From positions 186,001 through 250,000 of the forward strand of contig NW_027441201.1 of assembly GCF_949628215.1 (NCBI RefSeq): a stretch of 64,000 nucleotides of DNA, in the 5' to 3' direction. Below the pieces are notes generated by a model. The model saw only the letters and a list, made by a program, of their open reading frames with translations, had not been told where the DNA came from and searched no databases. Made by a program: the position numbers and the translations under genes. Source of the DNA: Phalacrocorax aristotelis (taxonomy: Eukaryota > Chordata > Aves > Suliformes > Phalacrocoracidae). Of this stretch, positions 40,868 through 52,948 are shown one piece after another; within the stretch, counting starts at the first letter, position 1, and every line of letters starts with the position of its first letter.

Positions 40868-43761
40868 CGCGCTTGTCCCGGTTTGGCAGGGAACGGACCG
40901 TCCGTCGCCTGGCTCCTGGGGCGACGGGCTGCTGGGCAGAGGGGGAGGCCACCAAAGGTGAGGAGCAGGGCACAGGACAGTAGGAAGAGAGAAGAGAAGA
41001 GCGGCATCCGGCTGGACGGGCGGGGGGGACGTGTGTGCGTGTAGTGAGAAGGCACGAGGCAGGGAACAGGACGGCCAGAGAAGGACAGGGAGCCTGACGG
41101 AGGTGGAGATAAAAGCAGCAGAGAGAGGGGAAGAGAGGCAGCAGAAAGAGGGAAGAGCAGGACACAGACCAACAAAGAAGGAAGAGGAGCAGGCTGGAGA
41201 CGCACAAAGAACCTGGGGCAGGCAGCACGACAGCGAGGGAGGAAAGAAGAATAGGGGCAGGAAGCTGGACCGAGCGCGATGGAGAAAGACAAGATAAGCG
41301 ACAAGAACAGGGCAGAAAGGGAAGAATGAAGCCACGGGGACAGGGAGCCGAGACGGCCAACGACGGAGGGAAGGGGCCGGGGAGGGAACACCACAAAACA
41401 AACCATGGGGCTACGTGGTACAGAGCACGAGAAGGCAGAGAATTAACAATTAGGGACAGGGAGCCAGAAAAACAACAAAAAAAACACCAAAACAAAGGGA
41501 GATGGGGAGCAAAAGGAATCGCAATGCGTACAGAGAGAAGAGAGAAACAATTCTAAAAGAGGGTCACGGGGAAGCCAGAGACAGCAAGATGGAGAAAGGA
41601 CAGAAGCTACAGGCTACAGGGCAGAGAGGGAAGAATGAATGAATAGACACAGAGAGCTGGGCAGAAAGAGGTGGAGAAAGGCTGAAGATCACACGGCCAA
41701 CAGGGAAGAGAGAAGAGAGGGAGGAATTTTAAAAACAGGGGCAAGAAGCCAGAGAGAGGGAGAGAGAGGCAACAATAAATGGGGACAAGCCACAGGGCAG
41801 CGAGGAGGGAATCGATGAATAAGAACAGCAGACCAAAGAGAACACAATGTAGAATGGAAAAAAGGAACAGCGGCCTACAGGGAAGGAGGAATTAAAGATC
41901 AGGCACTGGGAGGCAGACAGAGACACATGAAGAAACAAGTGGGAAAAAAAAAAAAACCAACAACGGCAACGGGCTACAAAGACAGACAGAGAGGGAAGAA
42001 ATAAAACATCGCAGCAAGGAGCTGGACAGAGAGAGATGAGGACAAACAAATAGCACGGGTCTACGTGACAGAGAACGTGGAATTAGAACACAGAGAGAGG
42101 GAGCCGGACAGAGAGAGAGGCCGAGAGAAAAACCTAGACGGGCTACAGCGGACAGAGGCAGGGATTAAAACCTAGGGACAGGGAGCTGGACAGAGAGAGA
42201 CGGAGGTCACAGGGAACAGCGGTGGCTGCAGGAAGAACAGGAATCCACAAATAGGGAAAGGGAGCTCGACAGAGAAGAACTCAGAAAGGCAAGAACAGTA
42301 GCAGGGTGCAGAGCAGAGCAGACGAATGAAAAAGCGCGGGGGGAGCGTTGAGGCAGACAGAGAGAGATTAAGAAAAAAGTCACGGGCTACGTGGCAAAGC
42401 AGGAGGAATTCAGAAACGGGGATGGCAACCAAGGGAGAGTGAGCTGGTGAAGGACAACGGGCATTCCAAGTGAGGGACGGGGAGCTGGGAAAAGCGAGGC
42501 AGAGAAAAACAGAATCACAGAGAGAATCACACAAAGCCAAAAAAGAAGAAACTGAACAACAGGAACAGGTGTAACCAAAGCGATGAAATCAGCCAACCAG
42601 AGACGGTGTTCCATTACGGGAACATGGAGCGTACGAATCAGCGCACCTGTCGATCTGCATTTTAGTCCCTAGGCGATCGTTAACGTCAGCAGAACAACAG
42701 ACAACGTGCTTCTGTCAGAAAAGGACGACAAAACGCAGTTTCGTGGAGCGGACTGAGAGAACTAGCCAAGACTGCCAAGATTAACAGCCAAGAAGGTAAA
42801 AGGCAATTCTGGCAGGGGGAGATCGCGACCACCGACTCACGGACCACCACCGAGCCTGCGCAGCGATTTACATACGGAACGAGCAAGTTTGTACCGATCA
42901 GCAGACAGGACAATAATGAATACGTATGAATACGTAAAATTTTGATCTACAAATTGAACGGGAAAGGTGCGTGAGGTACGCACGCCAGGAGGAGCGATCC
43001 CCCGTGCATCCGGCGCCGTGAATAAAGAATGCCTGCTCTTTAATACTAAATTGGTCTTGAGGAGTTGTTTCCGATTTTACCGCGTTTTTCGGTAACACAG
43101 GGAGTCAGACCGAGAGAGCCAGAGAAAGACAAAAATACCGACAGGCTACAGGACAGAGCAGGAGGAGTAAAAAAATAAAAACGGAGCCAGAGCCAGGCAG
43201 AGAGAGGCGGAGAAAGAACAAGTAGCCACAGGCTACAGGACAGAGAGAGGGAGGACTGAAAAGACGGGGAGGCAGGGAGCCACTCAGAGCGAGACGGAGA
43301 AAGAAGGTGCGGGGGGGGCGCAAAAAAAAAAAAAATTTTGCAGCAGGTAAGGAAAGAGAGGGGGCCGGGGGAGAGACAGGGAGGGCCCAGGACGTACAAG
43401 AGAGGCAACGGGGCCCCACTGGCCCAGGACTCACCGCGACTCTCGCTCTCAGCGCTGCTGGCACAATTTAGCCGTTCACATGCTTCTTTCCCCTCCTCTC
43501 CTCCCTGCCTCTTCTGCAGCTCCAGACTCTAGGCCGACCTCCACCTGAAGAGAACACGGGGGTGTCTTACAGCTCTTACGAGATGAGGCTTCCTCGGCAC
43601 GTAGCCTAGCTCGCTCGTGCACTACACGCCCGTACCGAACTGCGGGTTCCAACTGTGGGAAGAAGGGGGAGTCCTTGGGGGCTACGGCATTTCTCTTCCT
43701 AACTAACCGTTACACATGACAGAGCCCTGCTTTCCCAGAAACAGCTCAACACCTGCCCGCC
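40676..43761 (+). repeat. Macrosatellite unit 4 (3086 bp)
   Basis: First unit of the right array. Its first 1 kb resembles unit 3 (CTCTTACCC, CAGAATAGCCAGCTGGGG, the extra 24 bp near 41130), while its second half is canonical: a crossover product between diverged and canonical types. Solo LTR at 42570-43097; next R-U5 fragment begins 43654. Confidence 0.9.
42570..43097 (+). mobile_element. Solo LTR of unit 4
   Basis: 528 bp, CAGG flanks intact; private AACGCAGTTTCG variant near 42733. Confidence 0.7.
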
Positions 43762-46700
43762 GAAAAGGAGGAGCGAATTAATTCCTTGCTTTGCTTCCAC
43801 GCACAGCTTTTGCTTTACCTATTAAACCGTCTTGATCTCAACCCATGATTTTTCTCACTTTTACCCTTCCAGCTCTCTCCCCCAGCCCACTGAGGGTGGA
43901 GCGAGCAAGCAGCTCCCTGGTGCAGAGTTGCCAGCTGAGGCTAAGCCACGGCACGCGCTTGTCCCGGTTTGGCAGGGAACGGACCGTCCGTCGCCTGGCT
44001 CCTGGAGCGACGGGCTGCTGGGCAGAGGGGGAGGCCACCAAAGGTGAGGAGCAGGGCACAGGACAGTAGGAGGAGAGAAGAGCAGCATCCGGCTGGACGG
44101 GGGCGGGGGGGGCGTGTGTGCGTGTAGTGAGAAGGCACGAGGCAGGGAACAGGACGGCCAGAGGAGGACAGGGAGCCTGACGGAGGTGGAGATAAAAGCA
44201 GCAGAGAGAGGGGAAGAGCAGGACACAGACCAACAAAGAAGGATGAGGAGCAGGCTGGAGACGCACAAAGAACCTGGGGCAGGCAGCACGACAGCGAGGG
44301 AGGAAAGAAGAATAGGGGCAGGAAGCTGGACCGAGCGAGATGGAGACAGACAAGATAAGCGACAAGAACAGGGCAGAAAGGGAAGAATGAAGCCACGGGG
44401 ACAGGGAGCCGAGACGGCCAGCGACGGAGGGAAGGGGCCGGGGAGGGAACACCACAAAACAAACCATGGGGCTACGTGGTACAGAGCATGAGAAGGCAGA
44501 GAATTAACAATTAGGGACAGGGAGCCAGAAAAACAACAAAAAAAACACCAAAACAAAGGGAGATGGAGAGCAAAAGGAATCGCAATGCGTACAGAGAGAA
44601 GAGAGAAACAATTCTAAAAGAGGGTCACGGGGAAGCCAGAGACAGCAAGATGGAGAAAGGACAGAAGCTACAGGCTACAGGGCAGAGAGGGAAGAATTAA
44701 TGAATAGACGCAGAGAGCTGGGCAGAAAGAGGTGGAGAAAGGCTGAAGATCACACGGCCAACAGGGAAGAGAGAAGAGAGGGAGGAATTTTAAAAACAGG
44801 GGCAAGAAGCCAGAGAGAGGGAGAGAGAGGCAACAATAAATGGGGACAAGCCACAGGGCAGCGAGGAGGGAATCGATGAATAAGAACAGCAGACCAAAGA
44901 GAACACAATGTAGAATGGAAAAAAGGAACAGCGGCCTACAGGGAAGGAGGAATTAAAGATCAGGCACTGGGAGGCAGACAGAGACACATGAAGAAACAAG
45001 TGGGGAAAAAAAAAAAAAACCAACAACGGCAACGGGCTACAAAGACAGACAGAGAGGGAAGAAATAAAACGTCGCAGCAAGGAGCTGGACAGAGAGAGAT
45101 GAGGACAAACAAATAGCACGGGTCTACGTGACAGAGAACGTGGAATTAGAACACAGAGAGAGGGAGCCGGACAGAGAGAGAGGCCGAGAGAAAAACCTAG
45201 ACGGGCTACAGCGGGCAGAGGCAGGGATTAAAACCTAGGGACAGGGAGCTGGACAGAGAGAGACGGAGGTCACAGGGAACAGCGGTGGCTGCAGGAAGAA
45301 CAGGAATTCACAAATAGGGAAAGGGAGCTCGACAGAGAAGAACTCAGAAAGGCAAGAACAGTAGCAGGGTGCAGAGCAGAGCAGACGAATGAAAAAGCGC
45401 GGGGGGAGCGTTGAGGCAGACAGAGAGAGATTAAGAAAAAAGTCACGGGCTACGTGGCAAAGCAGGAGGAATTCAGAAACGGGGATGGCAACCAAGGGAG
45501 AGTGAGCTGGTGAAGGACAACGGGCATTCCAAGTGAGGGACGGGGAGCTGGGAAAAGCGAGGCAGAGAAAAACAGAATCACAGAGAGAATCACACAAAGC
45601 CAAAAAAGAAGAAACTGAACAACAGGAACAGGTGTAACCAAAGCGATGAAATCAGCCAACCAGAGACGGTGTTCCATTACGGGAACATGGAGCGTACGAA
45701 TCAGCGCACCTGTCGATCTGCATTTTAGTCCCTAGGCGATCGTTAACGTCAGCAGAACAACAGACAACGTGCTTCTGTCAGAAAAGGACGACAAAACGCG
45801 GTTTCGTGGAGCGGACTGAGAGAACTAGCCAAGACTGCCAAGATTAACAGCCAAGAAGGTAAAAGGCAATTCTGGCAGGGGGAGATCGCGACCACCGACT
45901 CACGGACCACCACCGAGCCTGCGCAGCGATTTACATACGGAACGAGCAAGTTTGTACCGATCAGCAGACAGGACAATAATGAATACGTATGAATACGTAA
46001 AATTTTGATCTACAAATTGAACGGGAAAGGTGCGTGAGGTACGCACGCCAGGAGGAGCGATCCCCCGTGCATCCGGCGCCGTGAATAAAGAATGCCTGCT
46101 CTTTAATACTAAATTGGTCTTGAGGAGTTGTTTCCGATTTTACCGCGTTTTTCGGTAACACAGGGAGTCAGACCGAGAGAGCCAGAGAAAGACAAAAATA
46201 CCGACAGGCTACAGGACAGAGCAGGAGGAGTAAAAAAATAAAAACGGAGCCAGAGCCAGGCAGAGAGAGGCGGAGAAAGAACAAGTAGCCACAGGCTACA
46301 GGACAGAGAGAGGGAGGACTGAAAAGACGGGGAGGCAGGGAGCCACTCAGAGCGAGACGGAGAAAGAAGGTGCGGGGGGGGCGCAAAAAAAAAATAATTT
46401 TGCAGCAGGTAAGGAAAGAGAGGGGGCCGGGGGAGAGACAGGGAGGGCCCAGGACGTACAAGAGAGGCAACGGGGCCCCACTGGCCCAGGACTCACCGCG
46501 ACTCTCGCTCTCAGCGCTGCTGGCACAATTTAGCCGTTCACATGCTTCTTTCCCCTCCTCTCCTCCCTGCCTCTTCTGCAGCTCCAGACTCTAGGCCGAC
46601 CTCCACCTGAAGAGAACACGGGGGTGTCTTACAGCTCTTACGAGATGAGGCTTCCTAGGCACGTAGCCTAGCTCGCTCGTGCACTACACGCCCGTACCGA

Positions 46701-46823
46701 ACTGCGGGTTCCAACTGTGGGAAGAAGGGGGAGTCCTTGGGGGCTACGGCATTTCTCTTCCTAACTAACCGTTACACATGACAGAGCCCTGCTTTCCCAG
46801 AAACAGCTCAACACCTGCCTGCC
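43762..46823 (+). repeat. Macrosatellite unit 5 (3062 bp)
   Basis: Carries GTGAGGAGC near 44045, AATAGGGGCAGG near 44311 and GGCCAGCGACGG near 44417. The last two are shared with units 6 and 7. R-U5 fragment 43654-43953 overlaps its start; the next begins 46716. Confidence 0.92.
45633..46160 (+). mobile_element. Solo LTR of unit 5
   Basis: 528 bp, same ends and CAGG flanks as the reference copy. Confidence 0.7.
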
Positions 46824-49800
46824 GAAAAGGAGGAGCGAATTAATTCCTTGCTTTGCTTCCACGCACAGCTTTTGCTTTACCTATTAAACCGTCTTGATCT
46901 CAACCCATGATTTTTCTCACTTTTACCCTTCCAGCTCTCTCCCCCAGCCCACTGAGGGTGGAGCGAGCAAGCAGCTCCCTGGTGCAGAGTTGCCAGCTGA
47001 GGCTAAGCCACGGCACGCGCTTGTCCCGGTTTGGCAGGGAACGGACCGTCCGTCGCCTGGCTCCTGGAGCGACGGGCTGCTGGGCAGAGGGGGAGGCCAC
47101 CAAAGGTGACGAGCAGGGCACAGGACAGTAGGAGGAGAGAAGAGCAGCATCCGGCTGGACGGGGGCGGGGGGGGCGTGTGTGCGTGTAGTGAGAAGGCAC
47201 GAGGCAGGGAACAGGACGGCCAGAGGAGGACAGGGAGCCTGACGGAGGTGGAGATAAAAGCAGCAGAGAGAGGGGAAGAGCAGGACACAGACCAACAAAG
47301 AAGGATGAGGAGCAGGCTGGAGACGCACAAAGAACCTGGGGCAGGCAGCACGACAGCGAGGGAGGAAAGAAGAATAGGGGCAGGAAGCTGGACCGAGCGA
47401 GATGGAGACAGACAAGATAAGCGACAAGAACAGGGCAGAAAGGGAAGAATGAAGCCACGGGGACAGGGAGCCGAGACGGCCAGCGACGGAGGGAAGGGGC
47501 CGGGGAGGGAACACCACAAAACAAACCATGGGGCTACGTGGTACAGAGCATGAGAAGGCAGAGAATTAACAATTAGGGACAGGGAGCCAGAAAAACAACA
47601 AAAAAAACACCAAAACAAAGGGAGATGGAGAGCAAAAGGAATCGCAATGCGTACAGAGAGAAGAGAGAAACAATTCTAAAAGAGGGTCACGGGGAAGCCA
47701 GAGACAGCAAGATGGAGAAAGGACAGAAGCTACAGGCTACAGGGCAGAGAGGGAAGAATTAATGAATAGACGCAGAGAGCTGGGCAGAAAGAGGTGGAGA
47801 AAGGCTGAAGATCACACGGCCAACAGGGAAGAGAGAAGAGAGGGAGGAATTTTAAAAACAGGGGCAAGAAGCCAGAGAGAGGGAGAGAGAGGCAACAATA
47901 AATGGGGACAAGCCACAGGGCAGCGAGGAGGGAATCGATGAATAAGAACAGCAGACCAAAGAGAACACAATGTAGAATGGAAAAAAGGAACAGCGGCCTA
48001 CAGGGAAGGAGGAATTAAAGATCAGGCACTGGGAGGCAGACAGAGACACATGAAGAAACAAGTGGGAAAAAAAAAAAAAAAAAAACAACAACGGCAACGG
48101 GCTACAAAGACAGACAGAGAGGGAAGAAATAAAACATCGCAGCAAGGAGCTGGACAGAGAGAGATGAGGACAAACAAATAGCACGGGTCTACGTGACAGA
48201 GAACGTGGAATTAGAACACAGAGAGAGGGAGCCGGACAGAGAGAGAGGCCGAGAGAAAAACCTAGACGGGCTACAGCGGGCAAAGGCAGGGATTAAAACC
48301 TAGGGACAGGGAGCTGGACAGAGAGAGACGGAGGTCACAGGGAACAGCGGTGGCTGCAGGAAGAACAGGAATCCACAAATAGGGAAAGGGAGCTCGACAG
48401 AGAAGAACTCAGAAAGGCAAGAACAGTAGCAGGGTGCAGAGCAGAGCAGACGAATGAAAAAGCGCGGGGGGAGCGTTGAGGCAGACAGAGAGAGATTAAG
48501 AAAAAAGTCACGGGCTACGTGGCAAAGCAGGAAGAATTCAGAAACGGGGATGGCAACCAAGGGAGAGTGTGCTGGTGAAGGACAACGGGCATTCCAAGTG
48601 AGGGACGGGGAGCTGGGAAAAGCGAGGCAGAGAAAAACAGAATCACAGAGAGAATCACACAAAGCCAAAAAAGAAGAAACTGAACAACAGGAACAGGTGT
48701 AACCAAAGCGATGAAATCAGCCAACCAGAGACGGTGTTCCATTACGGGAACATGGAGCGTACGAATCAGCGCACCTGTTGATCTGCATTTTAGTCCCTAG
48801 GCGATCGTTAACGTCAGCAGAACAACAGACAACGTGCTTCTGTCAGAAAAGGACGACAAAACGCGGTTTCGTGGAGCGGACTGAGAGAACTAGCCAAGAC
48901 TGCCAAGATTAACAGCCAAGAAGGTAAAAGGCAATTCTGGCAGGGGGAGATCGCGACCACCGACTCACAGACCACCACCGAGCCTGCGCAGCGATTTACA
49001 TACGGAACGAGCAAGTTTGTACCGATCAGCAGACAGGACAATAATGAATACGTATGAATACGTAAAATTTTGATCTACAAATTGAACGGGAAAGGTGCGT
49101 GAGGTACGCACGCCAGGAGGAGCGATCCCCCGTGCATCCGGCGCCGTGAATAAAGAATGCCTGCTCTTTAATACTAAATTGGTCTTGAGGAGTTGTTTCC
49201 GATTTTACCGCGTTTTTCGGTAACACAGGGAGTCAGACCGAGAGAGCCAGAGAAAGACAAAAATACCGACAGGCTACAGGACAGAGCAGGAGGAGTAAAA
49301 AAATAAAAACGGAGCCAGAGCCAGGCAGAGAGAGGCGGAGAAAGAACAAGTAGCCACAGGCTACAGGACAGAGAGAGGGAGGACTGAAAAGACGGGGAGG
49401 CAGGGAGCCACTCAGAGCGAGACGGAGAAAGAAGGTGCGGGGGGGGGCGCAAAAAAAAAATAATTTTGCAGCAGGTAAGGAAAGAGAGGGGGCCGGGGGA
49501 GAGACAGGGAGGGCCCAGGACGTACAAGAGAGGCAACGGGGCCCCAGTGGCCCAGGACTCACCGCGACTCTCGCTCTCAGCGCTGCTGGCACAATTTAGC
49601 CGTTCACATGCTTCTTTCCCCTCCTCTCCTCCCTGCCTCTTCTGCAGCTCCAGACTCTAGGCCGACCTCCACCTGAAGAGAACACGGGGGTGTCTTACAG
49701 CTCTTACGAGATGAGGCTTCCTAGGCACGTAGCCTAGCTCGCTCGTGCACTACACGCCCGTACCGAACTGCGGGTTCCAACTGTGGGAAGAAGGGGGAGT

Positions 49801-49889
49801 CCTTGGGGGCTACGGCATTTCTCTTCCTAACTAACCGTTACACATGACAGAGCCCTGCTTTCCCAGAAACAGCTCAACACCTGCCTGCC
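46824..49889 (+). repeat. Macrosatellite unit 6 (3066 bp)
   Basis: Preceded by CACCTGCCTGCCG, a variant shared only with unit 7. It has the longest poly(A) stretch of the array near 48067 and private changes AGCAGGAAGAATTC (48529) and GAGTGTGCTGG (48565). Next R-U5 fragment begins 49782. Confidence 0.92.
48698..49225 (+). mobile_element. Solo LTR of unit 6
   Basis: 528 bp; private CCTGTTGATCTGC and ACTCACAGACC variants. Confidence 0.7.
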
Positions 49890-52800
49890 GAAAAGGAGGA
49901 GCGAATTAATTCCTTGCTTTGCTTCCACGCACAGCTTTTGCTTTACCTATTAAACCGTCTTGATCTCAACCCATGATTTTTCTCACTTTTACCCTTCCAG
50001 CTCTCTCCCCCAGCCCACTGAGGGTGGAGCGAGCAAGCAGCTCCCTGGTGCAGAGTTGCCAGCTGAGGCTAAGCCACGGCACGCGCTTGTCCCGGTTTGG
50101 CAGGGAACGGACCGTCCGTCGCCTGGCTCCTGGAGCGACGGGCTGCTGGGCAGAGGGGGAGGCCACCAAAGGTGACGAGCAGGGCACAGGACAGTAGGAG
50201 GAGAGAAGAGCAGCATCCGGCTGGACGGGGGCGGGGGGGGCGTGTGTGCGTGTAGTGAGAAGGCACGAGGCAGGGAACAGGACGGCCAGAGGAGGACAGG
50301 GAGCCTGACGGAGGTGGAGATAAAAGCAGCAGAGAGAGGGGAAGAGCAGGACACAGACCAACAAAGAAGGATGAGGAGCAGGCTGGAGACGCACAAAGAA
50401 CCTGGGGCAGGCAGCACGACAGCGAGGGAGGAAAGAAGAATAGGGGCAGGAAGCTGGACCGAGCGAGATGGAGACAGACAAGATAAGCGACAAGAACAGG
50501 GCAGAAAGGGAAGAATGAAGCCACGGGGACAGGGAGCCGAGACGGCCAGCGACGGAGGGAAGGGGCCGGGGAGGGAACACCACAAAACAAACCATGGGGC
50601 TACGTGGTACAGAGCATGAGAAGGCAGAGAATTAACAATTAGGGACAGGGAGCCAGAAAAACAACAAAAAAAACACCAAAACAAAGGGAGATGGAGAGCA
50701 AAAGGAATCGCAATGCGTACAGAGAGAAGAGAGAAACAATTCTAAAAGAGGGTCACGGGGAAGCCAGAGACAGCAAGATGGAAAAAGGACAGAAGCTACA
50801 GGCTACAGGGCAGAGAGGGAAGAATTAATGAATAGACGCAGAGAGCTGGGCAGAAAGAGGTGGAGAAAGGCTGAAGATCACACGGCCAACAGGGAAGAGA
50901 GAAGAGAGGGAGGAATTTTAAAAACAGGGGCAAGAAGCCAGAGAGAGGGAGAGAGAGGCAACAATAAATGGGGACAAGCCACAGGGCAGCGAGGAGGGAA
51001 TCGATGAATAAGAACAGCAGACCAAAGAGAACACAATGTAGAATGGAAAAAAGGAACAGCGGCCTACAGGGAAGGAGGAATTAAAGATCAGGCACTGGGA
51101 GGCAGACAGAGACACATGAAGAAACAAGTGGGGAAAAAAAAAAAAACCAACAACAGCAACGGGCTACAAAGACAGACAGAGAGGGAAGAAATAAAACGTC
51201 GCAGCAAGGAGCTGGACAGAGAGAGATGAGGACAAACAAATAGCACGGGTCTACGTGACAGAGAACGTGGAATTAGAACACAGAGAGAGGGAGCCGGACA
51301 GAGAGAGAGGCCGAGAGAAAAACCTAGACGGGCTACAGCGGGCAGAGGCAGGGATTAAAACCTAGGGACAGGGAGCTGGACAGAGAGAGACGGAGGTCAC
51401 AGGGAACAGCGGTGGCTGCAGGAAGAACAGGAATTCACAAATAGGGAAAGGGAGCTCGACAGAGAAGAACTCAGAAAGGCAAGAACAGTAGCAGGGTGCA
51501 GAGCAGAGCAGACGAATGAAAAAGCGCGGGGGGAGCGTTGAGGCAGACAGAGAGAGATTAAGAAAAAAGTCACGGGCTACGTGGCAAAGCAGGAGGAATT
51601 CAGAAACGGGGATGGCAACCAAGGGAGAGTGAGCTGGTGAAGGACAACGGGCATTCCAAGTGAGGGACGGGGAGCTGGGAAAAGCGAGGCAGAGAAAAAC
51701 AGAATCAGAGAGAATCACACAAAGCCAAAAAAGAAGAAACTGAACAACAGGAACAGGTGTAACCAAAGCGATGAAATCAGCCAACCAGAGACGGTGTTCC
51801 ATTACGGGAACATGGAGCGTACGAATCAGCGCACCTGTCGATCTGCATTTTAGTCCCTAGGCGATCGTTAACGTCAGCAGAACAACAGACAACGTGCTTC
51901 TGTCAGAAAAGGACGACAAAACGCGGTTTCGTGGAGCGGACTGAGAGAACTAGCCAAGACTGCCAAGATTAACAGCCAAGAAGGTAAAAGGCAATTCTGG
52001 CAGGGGGAGATCGCGACCACCGACTCACGGACCACCACCGAGCCTGCGCAGCGATTTACATACGGAACGAGCAAGTTTGTACCGATCAGCAGACAGGACA
52101 ATAATGAATACGTATGAATACGTAAAATTTTGATCTACAAATTGAACGGGAAAGGTGCGTGAGGTACGCACGCCAGGAGGAGCGATCCCCCGTGCATCCG
52201 GCGCCGTGAATAAAGAATGCCTGCTCTTTAATACTAAATTGGTCTTGAGGAGTTGTTTCCGATTTTACCGCGTTTTTCGGTAACACAGGGAGTCAGACCG
52301 AGAGAGCCAGAGAAAGACAAAAATACCGACAGGCTACAGGACAGAGCAGGAGGAGTAAAAAAATAAAAACGGAGCCAGAGCCAGGCAGAGAGAGGCGGAG
52401 AAAGAACAAGTAGCCACAGGCTACAGGACAGAGAGAGGGAGGACTGAAAAGACGGGGAGGCAGGGAGCCACTCAGAGCGAGACGGAGAAAGAAGGTGCGG
52501 GGGGGGCGCAAAAAAAAAATAATTTTGCAGCAGGTAAGGAAAGAGAGGGGGCCGGGGGAGAGACAGGGAGGGCCCAGGACGTACAAGAGAGGCAACGGGG
52601 CCCCACTGGCCCAGGACTCACCGCGACTCTCGCTCTCAGCGCTGCTGGCACAATTTAGCCGTTCACATGCTTCTTTCCCCTCCTCTCCTCCCTGCCTCTT
52701 CTGCAGCTCCAGACTCTAGGCCGACCTCCACCTGAAGAGAACACGGGGGTGTCTTACAGCTCTTACGAGATGAGGCTTCCTAGGCACGTAGCCTAGCTCG

Positions 52801-52948
52801 CTCGTGCACTACACGCCCGTACCGAACTGCGGGTTCCAACTGTGGGAAGAAGGGGGAGTCCTTGGGGGCTACGGCATTTCTCTTCCTAACTAACCGTTAC
52901 ACATGACAGAGCCCTGCTTTCCCAGAAACAGCTCAACACCTGCCCGCC
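49890..52948 (+). repeat. Macrosatellite unit 7 (3059 bp)
   Basis: Shares AATAGGGGC and CAGCGACGG with units 5 and 6. A two-base loss (GAATCAGAGAGAATC near 51702) and GGAAAAAGGAC near 50781 are private. Next R-U5 fragment begins 52841. Confidence 0.92.
51758..52285 (+). mobile_element. Solo LTR of unit 7
   Basis: 528 bp, no private variant noticed. Confidence 0.7.
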
